A DNA stretch of 37,075 bases, from positions 1 through 37,075 of the forward strand of contig JAAYRI010000158.1 of assembly GCA_012518875.1 (NCBI GenBank), in the 5' to 3' direction. Shown one piece after another: positions 8,903 to 17,019 of the stretch. This DNA comes from Peptococcaceae bacterium. GTDB taxonomy: Bacteria > Bacillota > Desulfotomaculia > Desulfotomaculales > Pelotomaculaceae. The position numbers and the translations under genes were made by a program. The notes below the pieces were generated by a model, which did not search any database, had not been told where the DNA came from, and was given only the letters and a program-made list of their open reading frames with translations. Position 1 is the stretch's first letter; the number at the start of each line of letters is the position of its first letter.

Positions 8903-9670
8903 GTGAGCGTTAAAAACCTGATTCCTGTGCGCAAGAGGCTTTTTGTCGGCCTTTTAGGGGCCGGTGTGCTGGGGGCGGGAATCCTGCTTGCGGGGGTTTG
9001 GTTTCTGGCAACCAATCCAACTAGAACATTATTTGATCAGATACTATTTATCGCCCTTACTATATTATTGATGGGTGGAACTGTGCTGGCTGCCCTGGGT
9101 ATAGGTGGTATTATTCTTACCATTATGTATTCAAAAGACATCACTGCATTCCATGGACCGATACGTATTGCTGTGAGCCTATTTTTTCCCATTGCTCTCA
9201 TTATCGGTAAAATTTTCAATATCGATAGTGAAAAGATTAAAAGTTCATTTATAGAAGTGAACAATGATCTGGTCCGTTCTAAGGCTTTGCGGCTCAGGCC
9301 GGAGCAGGTTCTGATACTTGCTCCCCACTGTCTGCAGGATAGCGACTGTCCTTATAAAATTACGGTAAACATTGATAACTGCCGCCGTTGCGGGAAATGC
9401 CCCGTTAACGAACTATTGGAGTTAAGGGATGCTTATGGCATTAAAATGGGTATCGCTACGGGGGGGACATTGGCCCGCAAATATGTTCAGGTATATCGTC
9501 CCCGCGCTATAGTGGCCATTGCTTGTGAAAATGATCTAACCAGCGGTATCCAGGACACCAGCCCGATCCCCGTGCTGGGGGTTAGAAATGAACGTCCTTT
9601 TGGCCCCTGTTTCAACACCAGGGTCCAAATACCGGAAGTGGAAAAGGCGGTAAGATTTTTTATTAGTTAA
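8903..9670 (+). CDS. DUF116 membrane protein with cysteine-rich cytosolic domain
   Basis: This is a protein of about 255 residues of unknown function. Three hydrophobic segments fill the first 100 residues. A soluble domain follows with clustered cysteines: PHCLQDSDCPYK, NCRRCGKCPV, IACENDL and GPCFNT. This pattern is that of DUF116 and suggests metal or iron-sulfur binding. A GTG at 8903 preceded by GGGGGAG is the preferred start; a GTG at 8867 would add 12 residues with a poorer ribosome site. It lies between fmt and rsmB, as DUF116 genes do in several Clostridia (from memory), hinting at a role tied to translation or the envelope, but no function is assigned. Confidence 0.85.
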   Translation: MSVKNLIPVRKRLFVGLLGAGVLGAGILLAGVWFLATNPTRTLFDQILFIALTILLMGGTVLAALGIGGIILTIMYSKDITAFHGPIRIAVSLFFPIALIIGKIFNIDSEKIKSSFIEVNNDLVRSKALRLRPEQVLILAPHCLQDSDCPYKITVNIDNCRRCGKCPVNELLELRDAYGIKMGIATGGTLARKYVQVYRPRAIVAIACENDLTSGIQDTSPIPVLGVRNERPFGPCFNTRVQIPEVEKAVRFFIS

Positions 9671-9710
9671 GGGGATTATGACGGGTATCAATTAGGAAAG
9701 GATTAGATTT

Positions 9711-11087
9711 GTGGCCAAAATAACCGCCAGAGAAATTGCCCTGCAGGTCCTGAAGGAAGTAGAAGGTAAAGGCGCTTATGCCGGTTTGGCTTTAGATAAA
9801 ATGATGGAAAAATACCGGCCCGGCAAGCTTGACCGGGCTTTTGCTACGGAGCTGGCCTATGGTACACTGCGCTATTTAAAGACTATTGATTGGATTTTAG
9901 AGCAATATGTAAAAAAACCTTTGGAGGCCCAGACGGCTTCAGTGCGCAATATACTCAGACTAAGTGTGTATCAGTTGTTTTATCTGGACAAGGTGCCGGA
10001 TTCGGCAGCCTGTAATGAAGGGGCTAAAATGGCCAGGAAGTATGGTCACGTGGGGGTAGTAAAATTCGTCAACGGTGTCTTACGCAACATTTTACGCCGC
10101 AAAGGAGAAATAACCTTTCCCCCACTGGCTGAGGATCCTGTGGGACATATAGCAATAAAATATTCCCATCCCACCTGGATGGTAGAAAGATGGCTGAAGG
10201 AATTTGGTCTGCATGAGACCATGGATCTTTGTCAAGCCAATAATGTACCACCGCCGAATACTATTCGTACCAATACCTTGAAAAACACCAGAGACGAGCT
10301 GATCACCAGATTGAAACAAGAAGGCTTGACAGCCACAGAAACAAGGTACACGCCGGAAGGGATTATCATTAATGGGTTTTTATCCATTGGTGCAATGGAT
10401 TCTTTTAGAGAAGGCCGTTTTCAGGTGCAGGATGAAAGTTCAATGCTGGCTTCACGGGCCTTAGCCCCTTCTCCGGGTTCAACTATAATTGATTTTTGTA
10501 GTGCACCAGGTGGTAAAGCCACTCACCTGGCTCAATTAATGAACAATCAGGGCAAAATATGGGCCATTGACATTCATCCACATAAACTGGCACTAGTCGG
10601 GGAAAACAGTAACCGCCTGGGAATTAGCATTATTGAAGGGATTGTTGCTGATGCAGCCCAATTGCCGGAAAAATATACCGGCAGCGCCGACTATGTCCTG
10701 GTGGATGCCCCCTGTTCAGGTCTGGGAGTTCTAAGGCGCCGGCCTGACGCCCGCTGGCGTAAGGAGCCGGGGCAAATTGCCGGGTTGGCAAAGCTGCAGG
10801 CAGCTATTCTGGAAAGGGCTGCACACTGTGTTAAGGATAATGGCATCCTGGTTTACAGCACCTGCACCATCACCCGGGAGGAGAACCAGGACCAGGTGGA
10901 AAGTTTTCTGGCCGGGCACCCGGAGTTTGTATTGGAAGATTTAGCTCCCTTACTTCCACAGGTGCTGGACAAAGATGGGACAATGGCTGATGGTTATCTG
11001 CAGTTGCTGCCTCACCGCCACGCTGTAGACGGCTTTTTTATCGCCCGGATGAGAAAAGAAGGTATCGGAAAAGGTAATGGAGAATAA
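9711..11087 (+). CDS. rsmB: 16S rRNA cytosine-967 C5-methyltransferase
   Basis: A 458-residue SAM-dependent rRNA methyltransferase. The first 140 or so residues are a NusB-like RNA-binding domain. The catalytic domain has the SAM-binding FCSAPGGKATHLA, the DAPCSGLGVLRRRPDARW segment with a PCS cysteine, and YSTCTI with the nucleophilic cysteine. The GTG start at 9711 follows an AGGAAAGGA ribosome site. The 3' end overlaps the rlmN start by 11 bases, indicating translational coupling. Confidence 0.96.
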   Translation: MAKITAREIALQVLKEVEGKGAYAGLALDKMMEKYRPGKLDRAFATELAYGTLRYLKTIDWILEQYVKKPLEAQTASVRNILRLSVYQLFYLDKVPDSAACNEGAKMARKYGHVGVVKFVNGVLRNILRRKGEITFPPLAEDPVGHIAIKYSHPTWMVERWLKEFGLHETMDLCQANNVPPPNTIRTNTLKNTRDELITRLKQEGLTATETRYTPEGIIINGFLSIGAMDSFREGRFQVQDESSMLASRALAPSPGSTIIDFCSAPGGKATHLAQLMNNQGKIWAIDIHPHKLALVGENSNRLGISIIEGIVADAAQLPEKYTGSADYVLVDAPCSGLGVLRRRPDARWRKEPGQIAGLAKLQAAILERAAHCVKDNGILVYSTCTITREENQDQVESFLAGHPEFVLEDLAPLLPQVLDKDGTMADGYLQLLPHRHAVDGFFIARMRKEGIGKGNGE

Positions 11088-12138
11088 CACTAGTTTCAGG
11101 GTCAATTTGAAATCGTTAAGTTACGATGAATTAGAGGCATTTATAGTCGGGTTGGCTGTGGAAAAATACCGGGCCCAACAAATAGCGACATGGATTTTTA
11201 AGCATGGCGTCACTTCTTTTCAGGAAATGACGAACTTGTCCAAAGATTTACGGCGGCGGCTGGAAACCAAATCCTGGATCAGTAAGCCTGATATCAAAAC
11301 CAGGCTTCAGTCCAAGCGGGGGGATACGGTAAAATATCTTTTTGCCCTATCTGATGGTCAGTTGGTGGAAAGTGTCCTAATGAGGCATGATTATGGCCGT
11401 TCCGTCTGTGTTTCCACCCAGGTTGGCTGCCGTTATGGCTGTCGTCTATGCGCCTCGGGCCTGGAAGGTCTGGTGCGAAGCCTGGATGCAGGGGAAATAT
11501 ATGATCAGGTACTGGGGATTGAGAATGATATTGGTGAAAGAATAAGCAGCCTGGTGATTATGGGCTCGGGTGAGCCACTGGATAATTATCGGGCCACATT
11601 AGTCTTCATCAAAAACATAGCTGCTCCCTACGGCTTAAATATCGGTTATCGACATATTACTATATCTACTTGTGGCCTGGTACCGGGCATTAGACGATTG
11701 GCTGCAGAGGGGCTGCCCCTTACTCTAGCTGTTTCGCTCCACGCGCCCAACGACAGTTTGCGCGACCAGTTGGTGCCAATCAACAAGAAATATCCCCTAT
11801 CCGAACTAATCACAGCAAGCCGTGATTATGTCCGGGAGACGGGACGGCGCATCACCTTTGAATATGCTCTCGTAGCGGGAGTAAATGATTCTGCAGGCCA
11901 TGCCCGGGAGCTATGCGGGCTGTTGCAGGATATTTTATGTCATGTAAACCTTATTCCCGCCAATCAAGTGATAGAAAGAGGGGTAAAACCACCAACAAAA
12001 CGACAGATTGAACTGTTTAGGAGCATTCTAGAGTCCAATATGTTGACAACAACTGTGCGGCGTGAGTTTGGGTCGGATATAAATGCAGCCTGTGGGCAGT
12101 TGAGGCGTCGTATACTGCCTGGGACATCAAAAAAGTAG
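11077..12138 (+). CDS. rlmN: Dual-specificity RlmN radical SAM methyltransferase
   Basis: A 353-residue radical SAM enzyme that methylates C2 of adenosine 2503 in 23S rRNA and A37 in some tRNAs. The CX3CX2C iron-sulfur motif is C118, C122 and C125. The preceding VCVSTQVGC, the MGSGEPLDNY glycine motif and the C-terminal AACGQL with the methyl-carrying cysteine are all present, so the enzyme appears intact. The MGSGEP variant also occurs in Bacillus RlmN. It overlaps rsmB and precedes the FHA/kinase module. Confidence 0.96.
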   Translation: MENNTSFRVNLKSLSYDELEAFIVGLAVEKYRAQQIATWIFKHGVTSFQEMTNLSKDLRRRLETKSWISKPDIKTRLQSKRGDTVKYLFALSDGQLVESVLMRHDYGRSVCVSTQVGCRYGCRLCASGLEGLVRSLDAGEIYDQVLGIENDIGERISSLVIMGSGEPLDNYRATLVFIKNIAAPYGLNIGYRHITISTCGLVPGIRRLAAEGLPLTLAVSLHAPNDSLRDQLVPINKKYPLSELITASRDYVRETGRRITFEYALVAGVNDSAGHARELCGLLQDILCHVNLIPANQVIERGVKPPTKRQIELFRSILESNMLTTTVRREFGSDINAACGQLRRRILPGTSKK

Positions 12139-12220
12139 GTATGAAATTTATCAAAAAAAGCTCATGTTTGATCGGATTCAACACTTGAAGCTACCGGATC
12201 CCAATTTGGAGGTGGGAGGC

Positions 12221-12982
12221 ATGGGTATGTTCTCTGGATTGGAAGGAAGTCTGGAAAAATACATTGAGGGTTTGATCAAAGACAGAACTAGCGGTCGGGT
12301 GCAACCAGCCGATATTGCCAAAAAACTGGTTCGGGAAATGAGGGACCAAAGGCGTGTAAGTATCAATAATATTTATGTGCCCAATGAGTATACTGTGTTT
12401 CTTCATCATACCGACTGGGAAAACATTGCTGCTTTTTCCGATTCCCTGGCTGCTGAACTGCAGGAATACATAAGCCACAAGGCTGCGGAAAAAAAATATT
12501 CATTGCCTGGTTGCCCCCTAATAAAATTCATCTCGGATGACAACATAGTGGCAGGAAATGTGGTAGTTGAGTCTATCTTTAGCGAAATTCCGGCGGGGGA
12601 AGGGAAAAATGCTGATCCAGGTTTACCCTTTGAACATACACAGTTTTTTACACCGTTAAAAGACAGGTTGTCCACTGACGGACTGCCCTTGATCCGGGCC
12701 AAAATTCGGATTGAAAGCGGACCCCAGCGGGAAAAAATATTTAACCTGAATAAAGATTCCATTGTTATTGGGCGCCGTGAAAGCTGTGATCTTGTCCTTG
12801 ATGATGACAGTATTTCACGTCGTCATGCCCGTCTGGATCTCAGTCGGGGTGTTTATACAATCCACGATTTGGACAGTACCAACGGTACCAAAGTAAACGG
12901 GGAAAGAATAACAACCAGGGCACTAAAGTCAGGTGATGTGCTCACATTTGGTGCCACAGTGTGTACATTTAAGGTGGAATAA
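12221..12982 (+). CDS. fhaA: FhaA-like protein: DUF3662 plus FHA domain
   Basis: A 253-residue protein with an N-terminal DUF3662 domain (about 1-120) and a C-terminal FHA domain (about 175-250, with VIGRRESCDL, SRRHARL and DLDSTNGTKVNG). FHA domains bind phosphothreonine peptides; FhaA of mycobacteria binds phosphorylated cell-wall proteins. ATG 12221 is chosen because GGAGG lies 8 bases upstream and homologues start MG-[LM]-F. A longer reading from ATG 12164 lacks a ribosome site, and ATG 12227 is also possible. It begins a module of FHA, FHA, phosphatase, SEDS, PBP and kinase genes and is probably a substrate or adaptor of the kinase at 17020. Confidence 0.88.
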   Translation: MGMFSGLEGSLEKYIEGLIKDRTSGRVQPADIAKKLVREMRDQRRVSINNIYVPNEYTVFLHHTDWENIAAFSDSLAAELQEYISHKAAEKKYSLPGCPLIKFISDDNIVAGNVVVESIFSEIPAGEGKNADPGLPFEHTQFFTPLKDRLSTDGLPLIRAKIRIESGPQREKIFNLNKDSIVIGRRESCDLVLDDDSISRRHARLDLSRGVYTIHDLDSTNGTKVNGERITTRALKSGDVLTFGATVCTFKVE

Positions 12983-12985
12983 AAA

Positions 12986-13474
12986 TTGTTTGCTGTTCTT
13001 CTGCTAATCCTGCGTTATGCCTTTTTATTTTTGTTGGTGTTTTTTATAATTATGCTGGTTAAATGGATGGTTAGGGATTTACAAATGGATCAAGGGCCAT
13101 CCCCGTCAGGCCCTGGGGGACCACTAGCAAAGGATATTGACGGGGCAGATATAGGCCGGCTTGTAGTTATTAGCAGTTCCCTGGGGGATCTGGATTGCGG
13201 CCAAACCTTCCCCATAGACACGGATATTATTATTGGCCGGGGTGAACACAGTAATGTGATAATCAAAGATACATTTGCCTCCAATCAACATGCCCAAATA
13301 TTTGTGAAACAAGGACAGTACTGGTTGGAAGACATGGGTAGTACGAACGGTACCTTTGTAAATGAGGTGCCTGTAAAGGAGCCTGTTGTTCTGGCGGATG
13401 GGGATCGGCTCAGAGTGGGTAATGTGGTTTTTCAGTTTGTGAGGTGGGGGCATGAAGTGGGCTTGTATAACTGA
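12986..13474 (+). CDS. fhaB: Membrane-anchored FHA domain protein (FhaB-like)
   Basis: A 162-residue protein with one N-terminal membrane helix (residues about 5-25), a short Gly/Pro-rich linker and a C-terminal FHA domain (IIGRGEHSNVIIKD, NQHAQI, DMGSTNGTFVN). This is the architecture of FhaB/FipA, an FHA protein that links the PASTA kinase to division and wall synthesis in Actinobacteria. The TTG start at 12986 is served by AAGGTGG inside the end of fhaA. Its 3' end overlaps the phosphatase gene by 23 bases, so translation is coupled. Confidence 0.88.
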   Translation: MFAVLLLILRYAFLFLLVFFIIMLVKWMVRDLQMDQGPSPSGPGGPLAKDIDGADIGRLVVISSSLGDLDCGQTFPIDTDIIIGRGEHSNVIIKDTFASNQHAQIFVKQGQYWLEDMGSTNGTFVNEVPVKEPVVLADGDRLRVGNVVFQFVRWGHEVGLYN

Positions 13475-14165
13475 TACCGGCCTGGTAAGGGTTTTAAATG
13501 AGGACAGTTATTGCGTTGTACCTGAAGACTATTTTTTCGCGGTGGCTGATGGCATGGGCGGTCACCAGGCAGGTGAGGTGGCCAGTCAAATGGCCTTGCG
13601 ATTGTTAAAGCAGGGGTTGGATAGGCGGCTAAAAAGCGGGGAAATAGCCGGCAAAGCCCTTGTTGATTCCATAAAAGAGGCCAACAATGAAATTTTTACA
13701 CTATCTGCTAGGAAGCCGGAATGGCGGGGTATGGGCACTACCGTTACTGCCTGCCTGAAGCGAAATGGCGAAATTCTAATTGGCCAGGTGGGTGATAGCA
13801 GGGCCTATCTACTGCGGAGCAATGTGATTTCCTTATTGACGGAGGATCACTCCCTGGTGCAGGAACTTTTGCGGAAGGGCAGCATAACGGAAGAAGAGGC
13901 TCTTACCCACCCACGGAAAAATGTCTTAACCCGGGCTATTGGTGCCGAGCCTTTCCTGGATGTTGACCTCTACCACTATCAGGTGCATTCCGGGGACTTA
14001 TTGCTTCTTTGCACAGATGGCCTGACCAGATATATGCGTCAGGAGGAACTCCTTGCGGCTGTCAAATCCTCCCCGGATTTGGACACTGCAGTAAGGGATC
14101 TTTTAGAAAAGGCTACTAACGCCGGTGGTGCCGATAATATTACGATTATTCTGGTGAAATTTTAA
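13452..14165 (+). CDS. prpC: PP2C-type Ser/Thr protein phosphatase
   Basis: A 237-residue metal-dependent PPM phosphatase that would reverse phosphorylation by the PASTA kinase at 17020. Metal-site and core motifs are visible: NEDS near residue 17, VADGMGGHQAG near 32, GMGTTVTAC, GQVGDSRAYLL, CTDGLTRY and GGADNITIILV. No membrane helix is present, unlike mycobacterial PstP. It corresponds to B. subtilis PrpC, also found next to prkC. The ATG at 13452 has GAGGTGGGGG upstream, inside fhaB. Confidence 0.95.
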   Translation: MKWACITDTGLVRVLNEDSYCVVPEDYFFAVADGMGGHQAGEVASQMALRLLKQGLDRRLKSGEIAGKALVDSIKEANNEIFTLSARKPEWRGMGTTVTACLKRNGEILIGQVGDSRAYLLRSNVISLLTEDHSLVQELLRKGSITEEEALTHPRKNVLTRAIGAEPFLDVDLYHYQVHSGDLLLLCTDGLTRYMRQEELLAAVKSSPDLDTAVRDLLEKATNAGGADNITIILVKF

Positions 14166-14213
14166 ACTTCGCAGGGTTGCTGCATCCTCAATATGCTAAA
14201 CGGGAGTCTTTTA

Positions 14214-15524
14214 ATGTCGGGAATGCGTTATGCTATCTGTCGGGCCAGGGGCAAAGAGCGGCCGGGGAGCCGTGTAGTGGAGAGAAACCTGCTTTTTCTG
14301 GCGGTGTTATATCTAATGGCAGGAATGATTACTCTTTACCTGGATGAATCCATGGCACCAACTGTCCTGGCTGTTGTTGCCGGTTTAATCGTGGCTGTAG
14401 CTTTGTTGCTTGTTCATGCCTATTGGAAAGCAAGTAATTTCCGGGGAGATCGTTATTTGCTTCCCATTACAGCGATAATAATTTCTACTGGCTTGGTATT
14501 TCTCTTCAGGCTGGATCCTTACTATGGGTTGCGCCAATTTATATGGATTTTGCTGGGATTGGGGGCACTGGTTTTTACATCACGTCTATTGCTGAATTTC
14601 CGTTTTCTCAGTGACTACAAGTACACCTATGCGCTGTTTGGCTTAATAGCTCTAATACTGCCTATTTTTTTCGGTAAGGTTCAGGGTGGCGCCAAGAGCT
14701 GGCTGGATTTTCATTTTTTTCAGCTGCAGCCCTCAGAATTTGTCAAAATTCTCTTGGTGCTTTTTCTGGCCGGCTATCTAGCGGAAAATAGGGCTATTTT
14801 AACTGCGGGTACCAGGAGTTTAAAGGGCATTTCATTGCCCCGCCCACTAGAGTGGGTGCCCCTGGTGACCATGTGGGGCATATCATTGCTGCTTTTAGTT
14901 TTCCAGCGGGATCTGGGTGCGGCCTTGATATATTTTGGCGCTTTTCTAGCCATGATTTATGCTGCTACCGCCAGGGTAGCCTATGTTCTTTCCGGAATGG
15001 GGCTTTTTGCAGCCGGTGCCTATACCAGTTATTTTTTGTTTGACCATGTCCGGGCCAGGGTATTAATATGGCTTAACCCCTGGCCATATATTGATGATAT
15101 TGGCTACCAGATCACCCAATCACTTTTTGCTATTGGTTCCGGCGGGATTTTCGGCACTGGTCTGGGACAGGGGTATCCCCACTATATACCCCTTGTACAT
15201 TCGGATTTTATTTTCGCGGCTATTTGTGAAGAGCTGGGGCTGTTGGGCGGAGCTGGTATTATAATATTGTTTATGATGTTGGTTTATAGAGGCATAAAAA
15301 TAGCTTTGCGTGCCAGAGGTGATTTTTCCGCTCTTTTGGCTATCGGGTTAACGTCACTACTAGGTTTACAGGTCCTGATCATTATTGCCGGAGTAACTAA
15401 AATGCTCCCTCTAACGGGGATCACCTTACCCTATGTCAGTTATGGTGGCAGTTCCCTAGTGGCCAACTTTATCTTATTGGGTTTACTGCTGAATATTTCC
15501 CATGAGGCTAACGATAGATTATGA
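14214..15524 (+). CDS. SEDS peptidoglycan polymerase (FtsW/RodA/SpoVE family)
   Basis: A polytopic membrane protein of about 436 residues with around ten hydrophobic segments. The family signature PLTGITLPYVSYGGSS is at the C-terminal end, and QITQSLFAIGSGGIFGTGLGQG marks the conserved large loop. SEDS proteins are peptidoglycan glycosyltransferases that work with a class B PBP, here the next gene, which overlaps by 4 bases (ATGA). The pairing mirrors RodA-PbpA of Actinobacteria. ATG 14214 is preferred because GGGAG lies 7 bases upstream; ATG 14193 is possible. Whether it serves elongation or division cannot be told from sequence. Confidence 0.92.
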   Translation: MSGMRYAICRARGKERPGSRVVERNLLFLAVLYLMAGMITLYLDESMAPTVLAVVAGLIVAVALLLVHAYWKASNFRGDRYLLPITAIIISTGLVFLFRLDPYYGLRQFIWILLGLGALVFTSRLLLNFRFLSDYKYTYALFGLIALILPIFFGKVQGGAKSWLDFHFFQLQPSEFVKILLVLFLAGYLAENRAILTAGTRSLKGISLPRPLEWVPLVTMWGISLLLLVFQRDLGAALIYFGAFLAMIYAATARVAYVLSGMGLFAAGAYTSYFLFDHVRARVLIWLNPWPYIDDIGYQITQSLFAIGSGGIFGTGLGQGYPHYIPLVHSDFIFAAICEELGLLGGAGIIILFMMLVYRGIKIALRARGDFSALLAIGLTSLLGLQVLIIIAGVTKMLPLTGITLPYVSYGGSSLVANFILLGLLLNISHEANDRL

Positions 15525-16915
15525 AACACAATATAAAAAAACTCGGTATATTGGTTATTGGCCTGCTGGTTGTTCTTGTTTTTTATCTATCCTATCTTAA
15601 TGTTGTCAGGGGAACTGCTCTGGCGGCGAATCCCTACAACAGGCGTTTACAGGCATATGAAAACCAAATCCACCGGGGTACAATATATGATTACAATGGT
15701 GTTGTATTGGCTGAGACCAGCTTGGAGGGCGAAAAAAACAAACGTGTTTACCCCCGGGGGCGCAGTACGGCCCATCTTATTGGCTACATCTCGGAAAAAT
15801 ACGGTCGGGCGGGTCTGGAGTCGGTATGTGATCATTACTTATTGGGGTTGGAAGGCACAGATCGGGTGAGGAATTATTTTCATAAATTGTTAGGCAGGGA
15901 ACAGCTGGGTGGCGATGTAACACTGACTATTGATGCCGGTCTCCAGGGTTTAGCCCTTGAGATGCTGGGGGGGCACCGGGGTGCTGTTGTGCTCCTCGAT
16001 CCAGGAACAGGGGCGGTGCGGGTGCTCGTTTCTAATCCCAGTTATGACCCCAACAGACTGGCAGAAATCTGGCCTCAACTTACCCAGGATAAGGACACTC
16101 CATTAATCAATCGGGCCACCCAGGGCGCCTACCCGCCGGGTTCTATATTTAAAATAGTCACTGCTGCTGCTGCTTTAGCAGCCCGGCCTGCTGTGGCTAC
16201 AGCCACCTTTAACTGTCCCGGTTTTCTGGAGGTAGATGGATACAGGCTGGACGATACCGCAGCACACGGCCGCATAGATATTAAAAAAGCTATTGCTGTT
16301 TCCTGTAATACAACATTTGCTCAATTGGGACTGGATCTTGGGGCCCAGGACCTTATCCGGATGGTCAAGGCTTTTGGTATTGATCGGGATCCAGGTATGG
16401 GTATACCTGTGCGGCCGGGAACAATGGCCTCTCCCAAAGAGATGATCCCAACAGAGCTGGCCAGTAGCGCTATCGGGCAGGGTGAGGTGCTGGTCAGCCC
16501 CCTCCATATGGCCCTGACAGCGGCGGCCATCGCCAATAATGGTGATTTGATGCGGCCATATCTGGTGCAAACAGTGAAAGACTATCATGGTCGGGTTTTG
16601 CAACAGGCGGGCCACCGGCAGTGGTTAAAGGTAACTACACCACAGATTTGTGGAATCATTAGGGATGGCATGATAGAGGCGGTGAGATCCGGCACTGCTA
16701 CTGCTGCCCGGGTAGCCAATGTTCAGGTAGCCGGCAAGACTGGTTCAGCACAAAACCCCCATGGTCAAACTCACGCCTGGTTTATTGGTTTTGCACCTGC
16801 CGAAGGGTCCAGGTTAGCAGTTGCTGTACTGGTAGAGAATGCAGGGGCAGGTGGGGTAGCGGCGGCACCTATAGCCGGCAGGCTACTGGCTGCCGCTATC
16901 AACAAAGGCTACTAA
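15521..16915 (+). CDS. pbpA: Class B penicillin-binding protein (PbpA-like transpeptidase)
   Basis: A 464-residue membrane-anchored D,D-transpeptidase that crosslinks peptidoglycan. It has an N-terminal membrane helix (about 8-25), a short dimerisation region and a transpeptidase domain with the three active-site motifs: SIFK (S208 to K211), SCN and KTGSAQ. No PASTA repeats follow, as in mycobacterial PbpA. The start overlaps the stop of the SEDS gene, so polymerase and transpeptidase are made as a pair. Confidence 0.93.
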   Translation: MKHNIKKLGILVIGLLVVLVFYLSYLNVVRGTALAANPYNRRLQAYENQIHRGTIYDYNGVVLAETSLEGEKNKRVYPRGRSTAHLIGYISEKYGRAGLESVCDHYLLGLEGTDRVRNYFHKLLGREQLGGDVTLTIDAGLQGLALEMLGGHRGAVVLLDPGTGAVRVLVSNPSYDPNRLAEIWPQLTQDKDTPLINRATQGAYPPGSIFKIVTAAAALAARPAVATATFNCPGFLEVDGYRLDDTAAHGRIDIKKAIAVSCNTTFAQLGLDLGAQDLIRMVKAFGIDRDPGMGIPVRPGTMASPKEMIPTELASSAIGQGEVLVSPLHMALTAAAIANNGDLMRPYLVQTVKDYHGRVLQQAGHRQWLKVTTPQICGIIRDGMIEAVRSGTATAARVANVQVAGKTGSAQNPHGQTHAWFIGFAPAEGSRLAVAVLVENAGAGGVAAAPIAGRLLAAAINKGY

Positions 16916-17019
16916 TAGAGTAGGGAAGTTTTCTTTGGTTCATTCCTGCACGGCAAGGTGTGGTATCGATCTAGATAATAGGCTGTCAGGTTCCGGCGAT
17001 AATAATAGAGGTGAGCATA

